NCBI GenBank assembly: GCA_964593895.1
Contig: CAZQKL010000022.1
Span: forward strand, 1 to 21,611
Source of the DNA: CAZQKL01 sp964593895 [NCBI: uncultured bacterium]
GTDB taxonomy: Bacteria; DYJV01
Reading direction: 5' to 3'
Length of the DNA stretch: 21,611 bases
Shown here: piece by piece, positions 7,847 through 16,201 of the stretch
How positions within the stretch are numbered: position 1 is the stretch's first letter
Layout: every line of letters begins with the position of its first letter
Notes under the pieces: generated by a model
Seen by the model: the letters and a program-made list of their open reading frames with translations, nothing else
Told to the model about the DNA's origin: nothing
The model's database searches: none
Made by a program: the position numbers and the translations under genes

Positions 7847-8584
7847 TTAAATAAGCTCCTTAAAATATTTTTTTAACTTTTTCATAGCTTCACTTCTAAT
7901 TTGAGAAACCCTTGATTCTGAAATTTCAAGAACTTCTCCTATCTCTTTTAATGTTAATTCTTCATAAAAGTATAAGTTTAAAACAATTTTTTCTTTATCA
8001 GTAAGTTTTGAAATTGCTATTGCAAGTTTCTCTTTTAAATCCCTTTTAATTGCATTCAATTGTGGGTCAAAAATATCCTTAACATCTTTTAAAAATGGTT
8101 CAATATCAGAATAGGATAAATAATGAGAATTTTCCTTATGTCTTAAAGCTTCAAAAACCTCATCAACAGATATTTTTAATTCCTTTGCAATCTCTTCTTC
8201 AGTTGGTTCTCTCATAAATTTTGTTGACAATTTATTTATAGCTTCCTCAACTTTTTTTACAGTTTCTCTTTTATATCTTGGTAAAATATCTTCTTTTCTT
8301 AATTCATCTAAAATAGCCCCTCTTATTCTGAATTCTGCATATGTCTCAAATTTTACTTCTTTAGTTGCATCAAATTTATTAACAGCATCAAGAAGTCCCA
8401 ATACTCCAATTTGTATTATATCTTGAAGTTCAAGTGATGGCTCAAGATATGAAAATTTTGAATATATACTTAAAGCAATATCTCTAACCCTTGGAAGCAT
8501 TGATTTTATAAGTTCTTCACGCTTTTTTTCATTGTAAATATATGGGTTCTTATTGTTTTTTTTCATTGCAATCATTGGTTTCAT
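7847..8584 (-). CDS. fliA: Flagellar-type RNA polymerase sigma factor (sigma-28, FliA/WhiG family)
   Basis: Alternative sigma factor expected to direct late flagellar and chemotaxis genes. The 245-residue product has region 2 (about 25-98) with LQDIIQIGVLGLLDAV and the -10 recognition helix around FETYAEFRIRGAILDELR. Region 3 is at about 100-150 (PTEEEIAKEL). Region 4, near 190-241, contains the helix-turn-helix LTLKEIGEVLEISESRVSQI. There is no region 1.1, as expected for this group. The start at 8584 is supported by the ATGA overlap with flhG, although Met4 and Met7 are possible. Genomic linkage to flhG-flhF-flhA-flhB is the normal flagellar arrangement. No anti-sigma FlgM gene is nearby. 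Confidence 0.94.
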   Translation of the reverse strand: MKPMIAMKKNNKNPYIYNEKKREELIKSMLPRVRDIALSIYSKFSYLEPSLELQDIIQIGVLGLLDAVNKFDATKEVKFETYAEFRIRGAILDELRKEDILPRYKRETVKKVEEAINKLSTKFMREPTEEEIAKELKISVDEVFEALRHKENSHYLSYSDIEPFLKDVKDIFDPQLNAIKRDLKEKLAIAISKLTDKEKIVLNLYFYEELTLKEIGEVLEISESRVSQIRSEAMKKLKKYFKELI

Positions 8585-9423
8585 ATTCCCAAAAGTTTAT
8601 TCCAGAAAAATTGTATTGAACCTTTCTTTTCAAGATTAAAATCCATTTTATCTATTGTTTTTGCAATTGTTTTAAAGCATTTTGATGATTTAGATTCAGG
8701 AAACATTTCAGATACAAGTTTCTGATTTTTTACTGATTTTACTAAATTTAAGTCATTTAAAATATAACCTGTAAAATTAAGTTTAACTTTTAAAAATCTA
8801 TCAAGCACAATTGAAAGATTTGTAAAAACATTCATTGCTTCAGATTGAGTTTTTACAAGATTAACAATTAAATTAAATGAGTTTTCTTTATATTTCTGAT
8901 GCATCACTTTCATAAGTGCATAAGCATCAGTGATACTTGTTGGGTCTGATGTTGCAACAACAAAAATTTCTTGGGCTGCACTACAGAAAAAAGTTACAGT
9001 ATCGTAAATTCCAGCTCCTGTATCAATTAGAAAATAATCGTAATTTAAGCCAATTTCATTTATCTGTTCCATTAGAATTAATTTTTCTCTTTTACTTAAA
9101 TTTGTGATTTCTTGAATTCCTGAAGAAGCTGGAATAATGTGAAAATTATTTGTAAATTTTACAATAATTTCATTTAAACTTTTTTTACCACCTATTACAT
9201 GAGAAATGTTGTATTTTGGAGAAATTCCAAGTAAAACATCAATATTTCCAAGGCCAACATCAGCATCAAGAAGAAGAACTTTTTTTCTCAATTTTGATAA
9301 TGCATATCCTAAGTTTGCAACAATATTTGTTTTTCCCACCCCACCTTTTCCACTTGTTATTGCAAGAACTTTTGTCAATTTGTTTTCAGCTAATTTCTTA
9401 AGAGTGCTAATTTGTCCCGCCAT
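8581..9423 (-). CDS. flhG: Flagellar number/placement ATPase FlhG (MinD-like)
   Basis: MinD/ParA-type ATPase that, with FlhF, sets the number and position of flagella and stimulates FlhF GTPase activity. The short N-terminal segment GQISTLKKLAE resembles the FlhF-activating DQAxxLR motif. It is followed by the deviant Walker A SGKGGVGKT (24-32) with the signature Lys26. Further MinD motifs are LLLDADVGLGNIDVLLG and FLIDTGAGI. The 280-residue length is typical. The AGGAGG ribosome site in the 12-nt gap after flhF fixes the start. It overlaps fliA by ATGA. The alternative, a plain MinD, is unlikely given its position between flhF and fliA. Confidence 0.95.
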   Translation of the reverse strand: MAGQISTLKKLAENKLTKVLAITSGKGGVGKTNIVANLGYALSKLRKKVLLLDADVGLGNIDVLLGISPKYNISHVIGGKKSLNEIIVKFTNNFHIIPASSGIQEITNLSKREKLILMEQINEIGLNYDYFLIDTGAGIYDTVTFFCSAAQEIFVVATSDPTSITDAYALMKVMHQKYKENSFNLIVNLVKTQSEAMNVFTNLSIVLDRFLKVKLNFTGYILNDLNLVKSVKNQKLVSEMFPESKSSKCFKTIAKTIDKMDFNLEKKGSIQFFWNKLLGI

Positions 9424-9435
9424 TAAAATCCTCCT

Positions 9436-10575
9436 TTAATTTTCAATCCCTAAAATAAGGGAAGTTAATTTATCAACAGATGCAAGTTCTATATCTTCTG
9501 GAACTCTCTGTCCTGTTGTAAAGTAAGATAAAGGTTTTGAAGTTTCAATAGCTTTTGTCAATATATTTCCAAAAGTTGAACTTTCATCAAGTTTTGTAAA
9601 CAATAGATAAGAGTAGGGCATTATTGAAAATCTTGCAATTATTTCATCAAGGTCTTTATTTTTAGTTGTTGCGCTCAATGTTAAATGAATTTCAATTGAA
9701 CCCTTTAAAGTTTCCTTTAATTTTTTTATGTAAAATGAATCTCTATGGCTCCTTCCAGCTGTATCAATTAAAATGTAATCATAATCTTCAAAATGACACA
9801 ATTTATTAAAAAAGTCTTTTTTATTTTCAAGAATAACTACAGGTGTTTTTAAAATTTTTCCATAAATTTTTAATTGCTCTGTTGCTGCAACTCTGTATGT
9901 ATCAAGAGTAAATAAAGCAGTTTTTTTCTTCTGTATAAGACTGTATTTAGCAGCAAGTTTTGCTAAAGTAGTTGTTTTACCAACACCAGTTGGACCAACA
10001 AAAGCTATGAGTTTTGGCTTTTTGAAATTTTTAACCTCTTCATAAATTTTAATTTTTTCCCTTAATTTTATTTGTAAAACTCTTTTTAGTCTTTCAATTG
10101 AAATTTTTTCAGCATTTTCACCTATTTCAAATGCTAAATTCTCAAGTAATTTATAAGCAAGGTCTCTATCAACATCCTGCATTATCATATCTTCATATAT
10201 TGAAATGAAATTATCACTTAAAGTATCACCTTCATAAATCCCAGATTGTTTCATTAAAATTGTTATCATTTTTTTTATTTCATTAAGTTCAGAATTCAAA
10301 GAAATATTTTCCATTAATAATTTTTTAAGGTTTTCAATCTCAGCTTTGATTGGCTCAAGTTCCACAAATGAATTTTTTCCATTATTATCTTTGTATTCGT
10401 CGTTTTTAAAATCAACTGCAGCAACAACTTCCACCCATGGCTTTGAAAAAATTCCAAATCCGTCATTTTTTTGAAATCTTTTTGTTGTTAAAATAACCGC
10501 ATCATTTCCAAATTCCATTTTTACCTGTTTTAATGCTTCATCCATTGTTGGAGCATAAAATTTCTTTATCTTCAT
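9436..10575 (-). CDS. flhF: Flagellar biosynthesis GTPase FlhF (SRP-type)
   Basis: Signal-recognition-particle-type GTPase that marks the site of flagellar assembly. The N-terminal B domain begins with the FlhF hallmark KKFYAPTMDEALKQVK and FGNDAVILTTK. It is followed by a variable charged linker and helical N domain (about 75-185). The GTPase G domain has GPTGVGKTT (194-202), DTYR (225-228), DTAG (271-274) and TKLD (327-330). The 379-residue length is ordinary. The start overlaps the flhA stop by ATGA. Nothing appears missing. Confidence 0.96.
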   Translation of the reverse strand: MKIKKFYAPTMDEALKQVKMEFGNDAVILTTKRFQKNDGFGIFSKPWVEVVAAVDFKNDEYKDNNGKNSFVELEPIKAEIENLKKLLMENISLNSELNEIKKMITILMKQSGIYEGDTLSDNFISIYEDMIMQDVDRDLAYKLLENLAFEIGENAEKISIERLKRVLQIKLREKIKIYEEVKNFKKPKLIAFVGPTGVGKTTTLAKLAAKYSLIQKKKTALFTLDTYRVAATEQLKIYGKILKTPVVILENKKDFFNKLCHFEDYDYILIDTAGRSHRDSFYIKKLKETLKGSIEIHLTLSATTKNKDLDEIIARFSIMPYSYLLFTKLDESSTFGNILTKAIETSKPLSYFTTGQRVPEDIELASVDKLTSLILGIEN

Positions 10576-12656
10576 TCTATCACTCCTATTGATTCAATTT
10601 CTGTTGTTGGAACAATTTCATTATGAGAAAGAACATTTATTCTATGGATATATTTTTCAAGTAGCTCTCGTAAATGATATCTAATTATTGGAGCGGTTAA
10701 AATTATAGGTGGAAGATTTAGTATGTTGAATTTTTCCACATACTCTTTGGTTTTTGAGATAATTCTATTTGCTGTTTGAGGGTCAAGAGATAAAAATGCA
10801 CCATGTTCGGTTCTCTGGATTGCATTTGAAATAGCATCTTCAAGTTGAGGTGAGAGTGTAACAACATGAAGTTTGCCATCTTCTGCAACAAAAAGATTTG
10901 TTATTGTTCTAAATAGAGCCTGTCTCACATACTCAGTCAATATGTCCACATCTTTTGTAATAGTTCCATAATCAGCAAGTGTTTCAAGAATTGTCTGAAT
11001 ATCTCTAATAGGGATTTGCTCTCTTAATAAATTTTGTAAAACTTTTTGAATTTTACCAACTGTTAAAATATTTGGCACAAGTTCTTCAATTAATTTAGGA
11101 TAATGTTTCTTTGCAGCATCAAGTATATTTTGCACCTCCTGTCTTGTTAATATTTCATGAGCATAATCTTTTATAACTTCAGTTAAATGAGTAACAATTA
11201 CTGTTGTTACATCAACAACTGTGTATCCCGCAATTTGAGCTCTTTCCTTATGTTCTTCCTTAATCCATAATGCTGGAAGTCCAAAAGCAGGTTCTATTGT
11301 TTTTATTCCTGGAATTTCCTCTTCTACAGTTCCTGGATTCATTGCAAGATAATGGTCAATCATTACTTCAGCTTTTGCGACAGTATTTCCTTTAATTAAA
11401 ATAGCGTATTCATTTGGTTTTAACTGTAGGTTATCTCTAATATGAATTGGAGGGATAACAAATCCCATTTCAAGTGCAAACTGTCTTCTCATAGATTTAA
11501 TTCTATCAAGTAGCTCTCCATTCTGTTTTTTATCAACAAGTGGAATTAATCCATAGCCAACCTCAAGTTCGATTAAATCAAGTGGTGGAAGACTTTCAGC
11601 AGTTTCAGCAGGAGCTTCCTCTTTTTTCTTTTCAGCTTCTTTTATCTTCTTTTCTATTTCTTTTTTAGCCTGCATTCTATCTGAGAAATATGCTCCTAAA
11701 TATGCAATTATTGCTACAGTCATAAATGGTATTTTTGGTAGTCCTGGAATTAAAGAAAAAAGGGTTAAAGCCATTGCAGCAATACTTAATGCTTTTGGAT
11801 AGCCAATAATTTGAGAGCCTATTTCTTCACCAAGATTTGAAATTGAAGCAGCTCTTGAAACTAAAATACCAGTTGCAGTTGATATTACAATAGCAGGAAT
11901 TTGTGATACAAGACCATCACCAATTGTTAAAATAGTATAAGTTTTTAAACAATCAAGTAGAGGCATTCCTTTTAATGCACCAATTGCAAATCCACCAATT
12001 ATGTTTATTAATGTTATAAGTAATCCAGCTTTGGCATCACCTGAAACAAACTTTGCAGCACCATCCATTGCACCGAAAAAATCAGCTTCTCTTCTTATTT
12101 TTTCTCTTCTTTCTCGCGCTTCCTCTTCAGTAATTAAACCAGCATTAAGGTCTGCATCAATACTCATCTGTTTACCAGGCATTGCATCAAGTGTAAATCT
12201 TGCAGCAACTTCAGCAATTCTATTTGCACCACTTGTTATTACTTTAATATTTATTAAAACAAGAAGTGAAAAGATAACTGCACCAACAACATAATTTCCA
12301 CCAATAACAAATTCTCCAAATGATTGAATTACTTTCCCAGCAGCAGAAGTTCCTTCAGTTCCATGAAGAAGTATTAATCTTGTTGAAGCAATATTTAAAG
12401 ATAATCTAAAAAGAGTTGTTATCATGAGTAGAGAAGGATAAACGCTAAAATCAAGTGTTTCAGGGACATACATTGTTATTAGCAAAATTAAAATAGCAAT
12501 CGTAATATTAAAAGAAAGAGCAAAATCAAGAAAAACTGGTGGCAAAGGTATCATCATTAATGCAAGAGCAGCTAAAACAGTTAATGAAAGAAATACATCT
12601 TTTCTCAAAAGAAGTGATTTAATATCAAATTTACCCAATGTGTCAGCTCTTGCCAT
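10572..12656 (-). CDS. flhA: Flagellar type III export gate protein FlhA
   Basis: Large export-gate subunit of the flagellar type III secretion apparatus, which uses the proton motive force to export axial proteins. Residues 1-330 hold about eight membrane segments. The FHIPEP-family motif RLSLNIASTRLIL is at about 84-96, and FTLDAMPGKQMSIDADLNAG lies in the cytoplasmic loop at about 154-173. A conserved Asp sits in SGDAKAG near residue 207. A charged linker (about 330-355) leads to the C-terminal cytosolic domain that docks chaperones and substrates. The 694-residue length is standard. A GAGGGG ribosome site precedes the ATG. It is preceded by flhB with a 41-nt gap in which I see no terminator. 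Confidence 0.97.
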   Translation of the reverse strand: MARADTLGKFDIKSLLLRKDVFLSLTVLAALALMMIPLPPVFLDFALSFNITIAILILLITMYVPETLDFSVYPSLLMITTLFRLSLNIASTRLILLHGTEGTSAAGKVIQSFGEFVIGGNYVVGAVIFSLLVLINIKVITSGANRIAEVAARFTLDAMPGKQMSIDADLNAGLITEEEARERREKIRREADFFGAMDGAAKFVSGDAKAGLLITLINIIGGFAIGALKGMPLLDCLKTYTILTIGDGLVSQIPAIVISTATGILVSRAASISNLGEEIGSQIIGYPKALSIAAMALTLFSLIPGLPKIPFMTVAIIAYLGAYFSDRMQAKKEIEKKIKEAEKKKEEAPAETAESLPPLDLIELEVGYGLIPLVDKKQNGELLDRIKSMRRQFALEMGFVIPPIHIRDNLQLKPNEYAILIKGNTVAKAEVMIDHYLAMNPGTVEEEIPGIKTIEPAFGLPALWIKEEHKERAQIAGYTVVDVTTVIVTHLTEVIKDYAHEILTRQEVQNILDAAKKHYPKLIEELVPNILTVGKIQKVLQNLLREQIPIRDIQTILETLADYGTITKDVDILTEYVRQALFRTITNLFVAEDGKLHVVTLSPQLEDAISNAIQRTEHGAFLSLDPQTANRIISKTKEYVEKFNILNLPPIILTAPIIRYHLRELLEKYIHRINVLSHNEIVPTTEIESIGVIE

Positions 12657-12697
12657 ATTCCCCTCTCATTAACCTAAAATGCAAATTAAATACCATT

Positions 12698-13759
12698 TTA
12701 AATTTTTCCTTTTAATCTGTAAACATAAGCAAGAACCTCTGCAACAGCTTTATACAAAGATTCAGGGATAAAATCACCAAGCTCAACATTTTTAAAAAGA
12801 GTTCTTGCAAGAGGCTTATTTTCAATTATTGGAATATCATTTTCCCTTGCTATTTCCTTTATCCTTTCAGCTATAATACCTGCTCCTTTAGCAATTACCT
12901 TTGGGGCTGGCATTGTTTTTCTATCATACATTAATGCTACTGCAAGATGCACAGGGTTTGTGATTACCACATCTGCTTTTGGAACTTCTTTAATCATTCT
13001 TCTACGGGCAATTTCCATCTGCTTGCTTCTAATTTTTTTCTTTACTTCTGGGTCTCCTTCAGCCTGCCTCATTTCATCTTTCACTTCTTCTTTTGTCATT
13101 TTTAAATTTTCTTCATATTCATACTTTTGGTAAATATAATCAAGAATTCCAAGAGGAATTAAAAAGATTAAAAATACTTTGAGAAAAAGTTTAAAGGTTA
13201 ATTTTGAAATAAATACAAGAACTTCATAGGGGCTTAAATCCATAAGCTGAACTATTTTAGGTAATTCATCTTTAACTGAAAAATAAAGGATTATACCGAC
13301 AAAAATTACTTTGAGAATTGATTTTCCAAGATTTATAAGCATATCTTTAGAAAAAAATCTTGAAAAACCCTTTATTGGATTAATTTTTGAAAATTTTGGT
13401 GATAGAGGTTTTGTTGTTATATGCCATCCAACTTGAAAAATATTGATAATTACACCAACAGCCATTATTGTAATAAGCCAAGGCGCAATAATTATTAAAA
13501 ATTTTTTCATAGATAAAAGAAGTAAAAAGTATGAATTCCTATCATTTAAATCAATAAGTAGCCAGTTTGTTATAAATTCACGGTAAATGTCAAAAAGATG
13601 ACGAAATGTGAATTTTGAATATAAAAGAAAGCAGATTAAAATTCCTGCGAATATGGCGGTATTATTAAGTTCAATACTTCTTGCAACTTGACCTTCATCT
13701 CTTGCTTTTTTCCTTCTCTTCGGGGTTGGGGGTTCAGTTCTGCGAGGGTCTTTTGCCAT
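12698..13759 (-). CDS. flhB: Flagellar export specificity switch FlhB, with NPVH in place of NPTH
   Basis: Membrane protein of the flagellar export gate. Its cytoplasmic domain autocleaves at an Asn-Pro-Thr-His site to switch export from rod/hook to filament subunits. The N-terminus MAKDPRRTEPPTPKRRKKAR is typical (RTE.PTPKR..KAR). Four membrane spans follow (about 32-50, 85-110, 145-162, 185-205), then the cytosolic segment with MTKEEVKDEMRQAEGDP. The cleavage site reads N268-P269-V270-H271, where the usual Thr is Val. The codon is GTG at 12950-12952, so this is not a translation slip. The 353-residue length is normal. It starts 9 nt after nikO with no clear ribosome site of its own, which suggests coupling to the transporter transcript. 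Confidence 0.95.
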   Translation of the reverse strand: MAKDPRRTEPPTPKRRKKARDEGQVARSIELNNTAIFAGILICFLLYSKFTFRHLFDIYREFITNWLLIDLNDRNSYFLLLLSMKKFLIIIAPWLITIMAVGVIINIFQVGWHITTKPLSPKFSKINPIKGFSRFFSKDMLINLGKSILKVIFVGIILYFSVKDELPKIVQLMDLSPYEVLVFISKLTFKLFLKVFLIFLIPLGILDYIYQKYEYEENLKMTKEEVKDEMRQAEGDPEVKKKIRSKQMEIARRRMIKEVPKADVVITNPVHLAVALMYDRKTMPAPKVIAKGAGIIAERIKEIARENDIPIIENKPLARTLFKNVELGDFIPESLYKAVAEVLAYVYRLKGKI

Positions 13760-13768
13760 GTAAAGGTA

Positions 13769-14395
13769 TTATTCAAAATTCATGCCTTTTTTAAACCCTT
13801 CTGGAGTTAATAGATAAAATGAGTGAACTATTTTTTTTGTAAATTCAATATCATGAGATACTATAAGCATAGTTTTATCTATTCCTTGAAGAATTTCAAT
13901 AATTTTTTTTGTATAATAATCATCAAGAGCTGTTGATGGTTCATCAAGAAGTAAAATATCAGGTTCAGTAATTAAAATTCCAGCAAGAGCGGTAAGCTTT
14001 TTTTCTCCTCCTGATAATTTGAAAACAATTTTATCTTTTAGATGGGAAATCCCAAGTTTTTCAAGCATTAATAAGGACCTTTCTTTAGCTTCTTCCTTTT
14101 TTACTCCTTTATTTATTAACCCAAAAGCAACATCTTCAAGCACAGTTGGATATATTAACTGGTCTTCAGGGTCCTGAAATAGAAATCCAAGTGTGTGATT
14201 AGGTGTAATTAATACTTCTCCTGTAAACGGTTTTTTTAAGTTTGCTATAATTTTTAAAAGTGTAGTTTTTCCCACTCCATTTGGTCCAATAATTCCGATT
14301 TTATCTTTATGAGTTAATTTAAAGTTTATATTTTTAAATAAAATTTTTCCATCAACTTTATAGCTTAAATTTTTAACTTCTATACTACAGCTCAT
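13769..14395 (-). CDS. nikO: Nickel/cobalt ECF transporter ATPase (NikO/CbiO)
   Basis: ATP-binding subunit of an energy-coupling-factor type metal importer. It has Walker A GPNGVGKTT (37-45), Q-loop Gln74 in FLFQDPEDQLI (the PEDQ form is typical of CbiO/EcfA), ABC signature LSGGE (127-131), Walker B ILLLDEP (147-153) and switch His181. At 208 residues it is somewhat shorter than usual CbiO proteins, lacking most of the C-terminal extension, but the ATPase core is complete. It overlaps nikQ by ATGA, and flhB follows 9 nt later in the same direction. Nickel versus cobalt is decided by the neighbouring NikK/NikL-type genes, not by this protein. Confidence 0.92.
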   Translation of the reverse strand: MSCSIEVKNLSYKVDGKILFKNINFKLTHKDKIGIIGPNGVGKTTLLKIIANLKKPFTGEVLITPNHTLGFLFQDPEDQLIYPTVLEDVAFGLINKGVKKEEAKERSLLMLEKLGISHLKDKIVFKLSGGEKKLTALAGILITEPDILLLDEPSTALDDYYTKKIIEILQGIDKTMLIVSHDIEFTKKIVHSFYLLTPEGFKKGMNFE

Positions 14396-15048
14396 TTTAA
14401 TTCCCTTATAAAAATGTTTAAAAATTGAATAAAAATAACCGCAATTATTGAAAAATCAATCATTGTTAATTTTTCATTTGTAAAAGAAAATATCTCGCCT
14501 TTAAATCCTCTTAAAGTTATTGCATCATATAAATTTTTTGATTTTTTTAAAATTTTTGCAAATAAAATTGCAATAATATACGCATAGCTTTTATAAGTAA
14601 ATAAATTTGTTCTTGGCTTAAATCCCCTGACTTTTAGTGCTTCAATAAGTTTATTATATTCTCTCTGGAAAATTTCAATAAATTTTATGAAAAATAGAAA
14701 AAGAATTTTTATCTTTTTTGGAATTGGAAGGGGAATTATTCCTCTATAAACATCAAAAGGGATAAAATTATTGAAAATTAAAAGATTAAAAAGAATGATT
14801 AAATTTGAACGAATAAAGATTATCAATGCAAAATGATAATCTTTATGAAAAAAGATTATCCCAGCACAAACAAAAATTATAAAACCATTTAACTTTATTA
14901 GCCTTTTGAATATTTTTAAAATTGAGCTTCTGTGAAAAAATATTAAAACAATTATTGGAAAAATATCAGGAATAAAAAATTTTTCTCTAACAGCAATCAA
15001 TATAGAATAAAAAAAACTTGAAATAATTGCAATTTTCGGTGAAATCAT
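14392..15048 (-). CDS. nikQ: Nickel/cobalt ECF transporter transmembrane subunit (NikQ/CbiQ)
   Basis: T component of the ECF-type importer, linking the ATPase to the substrate-binding membrane subunit. The 218-residue hydrophobic product has about five membrane segments. Two short coupling motifs typical of CbiQ/EcfT are visible: ALKVRGFKPR (about residues 136-145) and DAITLRGFKGE (about 180-190). Overlaps of 4 nt join it to nikL and nikO. Similarity outside the coupling helices is low, as is normal for this family, so the assignment depends on motifs plus context. Confidence 0.88.
   Translation of the reverse strand: MISPKIAIISSFFYSILIAVREKFFIPDIFPIIVLIFFHRSSILKIFKRLIKLNGFIIFVCAGIIFFHKDYHFALIIFIRSNLIILFNLLIFNNFIPFDVYRGIIPLPIPKKIKILFLFFIKFIEIFQREYNKLIEALKVRGFKPRTNLFTYKSYAYIIAILFAKILKKSKNLYDAITLRGFKGEIFSFTNEKLTMIDFSIIAVIFIQFLNIFIRELK
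14814..14845. repeat. Perfect 11-bp inverted repeat inside nikQ, with a third direct copy of the arm
   Basis: TAAAGATTATC at 14814-14824 is matched by its exact reverse complement at 14835-14845 across a 10-nt spacer. AAAGATTATC occurs again at 14851-14860. The repeat lies wholly in coding sequence. AT-rich composition makes a chance occurrence plausible, and no function is assigned. Confidence 0.5.
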
Positions 15049-15590
15049 CTACCTTTTTTTAAAATTACTATTAAACCAAAAATACCAAAAATATATCCAA
15101 TTGCAGAAACAATTTTTTCAGTTAAATTCCCCTGGATTTTTGCAATTTGTAATATTATTGGTTTTAACTGTTTTTCAAGTTCTTCTCTAACAATAATTCT
15201 TATTTGTTGCAATAGATTTTTTTCATCTAACTGTTTTATTGCGATTTTAGGTTTATTATTAGCAATAATTTTAGTTTTCTTTGATTTTTTAACTTTCAAG
15301 TAAAACACACTTTCATGTCCCATTGATGCTTTTACTTTTATTTTGATATTTTGATTTAATTTTTTGTTTATTGTGATTTCTCCTTTTTTGTCTAATTTTC
15401 CGCTAAAAATTAAAGAATTATTATCTGAAAATATTTCTATTTTACAGTTTTTGCATGGAGTTCCATCTGAAAAGAAACTTTCAACATTTATTTTCCCATC
15501 TTCATAATAAGCAAAGATATTTAATTTATGTGCAAAAATTGAAAAAGGTGAAAAAATAATTAATATTACAACTAAAATCTTTTTCATCAT
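15045..15590 (-). CDS. nikL: NikL-like exported accessory protein of the nickel/cobalt transporter
   Basis: Exported, membrane-tethered protein of 181 residues. A signal peptide (about 1-20, ending SIFA) would leave a mature protein beginning His-Lys-Leu. Then follow a beta-rich carboxypeptidase-regulatory or Ig-like domain (about 21-100) with a CKNC pair (Cys46, Cys49) and MGHES (His92), a Lys-rich helical linker (100-155), and a C-terminal membrane helix with GYIFGIFGLIVIL. From memory, this layout with AHKL after the signal peptide and a final GYIFGI-type helix is that of NikL, the extra component of Nik(K)MLQO systems. The start codon is one of two tandem ATGs (15590 or 15587). The first overlaps the nikM stop and has AAGGAG 5 nt away. 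Confidence 0.75.
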   Translation of the reverse strand: MMKKILVVILIIFSPFSIFAHKLNIFAYYEDGKINVESFFSDGTPCKNCKIEIFSDNNSLIFSGKLDKKGEITINKKLNQNIKIKVKASMGHESVFYLKVKKSKKTKIIANNKPKIAIKQLDEKNLLQQIRIIVREELEKQLKPIILQIAKIQGNLTEKIVSAIGYIFGIFGLIVILKKGR

Positions 15591-16201
15591 CCTCTCTCCT
15601 TTTCTAATAATTCTGGATAAACTTTTAAAATATAGGTTATCATGAATAAAACAATTATTCCTTCTATAATCATTACAGGTATGTGCGCAATAAATGCAAT
15701 TTTTGCAACTTCATAAAATTTTTGACCTGCAAGAAAAAGCGAAAAAGATAAAAGGAAAGCTGAAAAAGCAACACTTCCAGCTCCAGTTAAAAATAGAGAT
15801 AAGCTAAATAAAAATTTGTTGCTTTTTCTTTTAATTGCAAAATTATAAAAGAAGAAATAAGCTAAAATAGATGGAAATGCCATATTAAATGTGTTTACCC
15901 CAAGGGTTGTAATTCCACCAAAGCCAAACATGATTGCCTGCAAAAAAAGAGCAATCATAATAGCAGGAAATGATGCCCAACCTGCAAAAATTCCCACAAT
16001 TGAGTTTAAAATGAGATGAACACTTGTTGGTCCAAGAGGAATATGGATAAATGACCCAATGAAAAATAATCCAGATAATATTGCAACTTTTGGTATCTCT
16101 TTATATTTAAGTTTTTTCAAACCATAAGCAGTAAAACAGGCGGAGATAACTCCACCTGAAATTAAAATTTTTGCTGGTAAAACTCCTTCTGCAATATGCA
16201 T
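15587..16201 (-). CDS. nikM: Nickel/cobalt ECF transporter substrate-specific subunit (NikM/CbiM)
   Basis: Membrane S-component that binds the metal ion. The first residues MHIAEGVLP are the family signature. In NikM2 of Thermoanaerobacter tengcongensis the N-terminal amine and His2 bind the metal, so the start must be at 16201. An in-frame extension of nine residues upstream is rejected for that reason, and because AAGGAG lies about 8 nt before this ATG. HIPLGPTSVHLILN (His53, His62) carries the further conserved histidines. About six membrane segments follow, giving 204 residues. The ATG shares a base with the nikK stop (TAATG), and the 3' end overlaps nikL. NikK and NikL neighbours favour nickel over cobalt. 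Confidence 0.93.
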   Translation of the reverse strand: MHIAEGVLPAKILISGGVISACFTAYGLKKLKYKEIPKVAILSGLFFIGSFIHIPLGPTSVHLILNSIVGIFAGWASFPAIMIALFLQAIMFGFGGITTLGVNTFNMAFPSILAYFFFYNFAIKRKSNKFLFSLSLFLTGAGSVAFSAFLLSFSLFLAGQKFYEVAKIAFIAHIPVMIIEGIIVLFMITYILKVYPELLEKERG

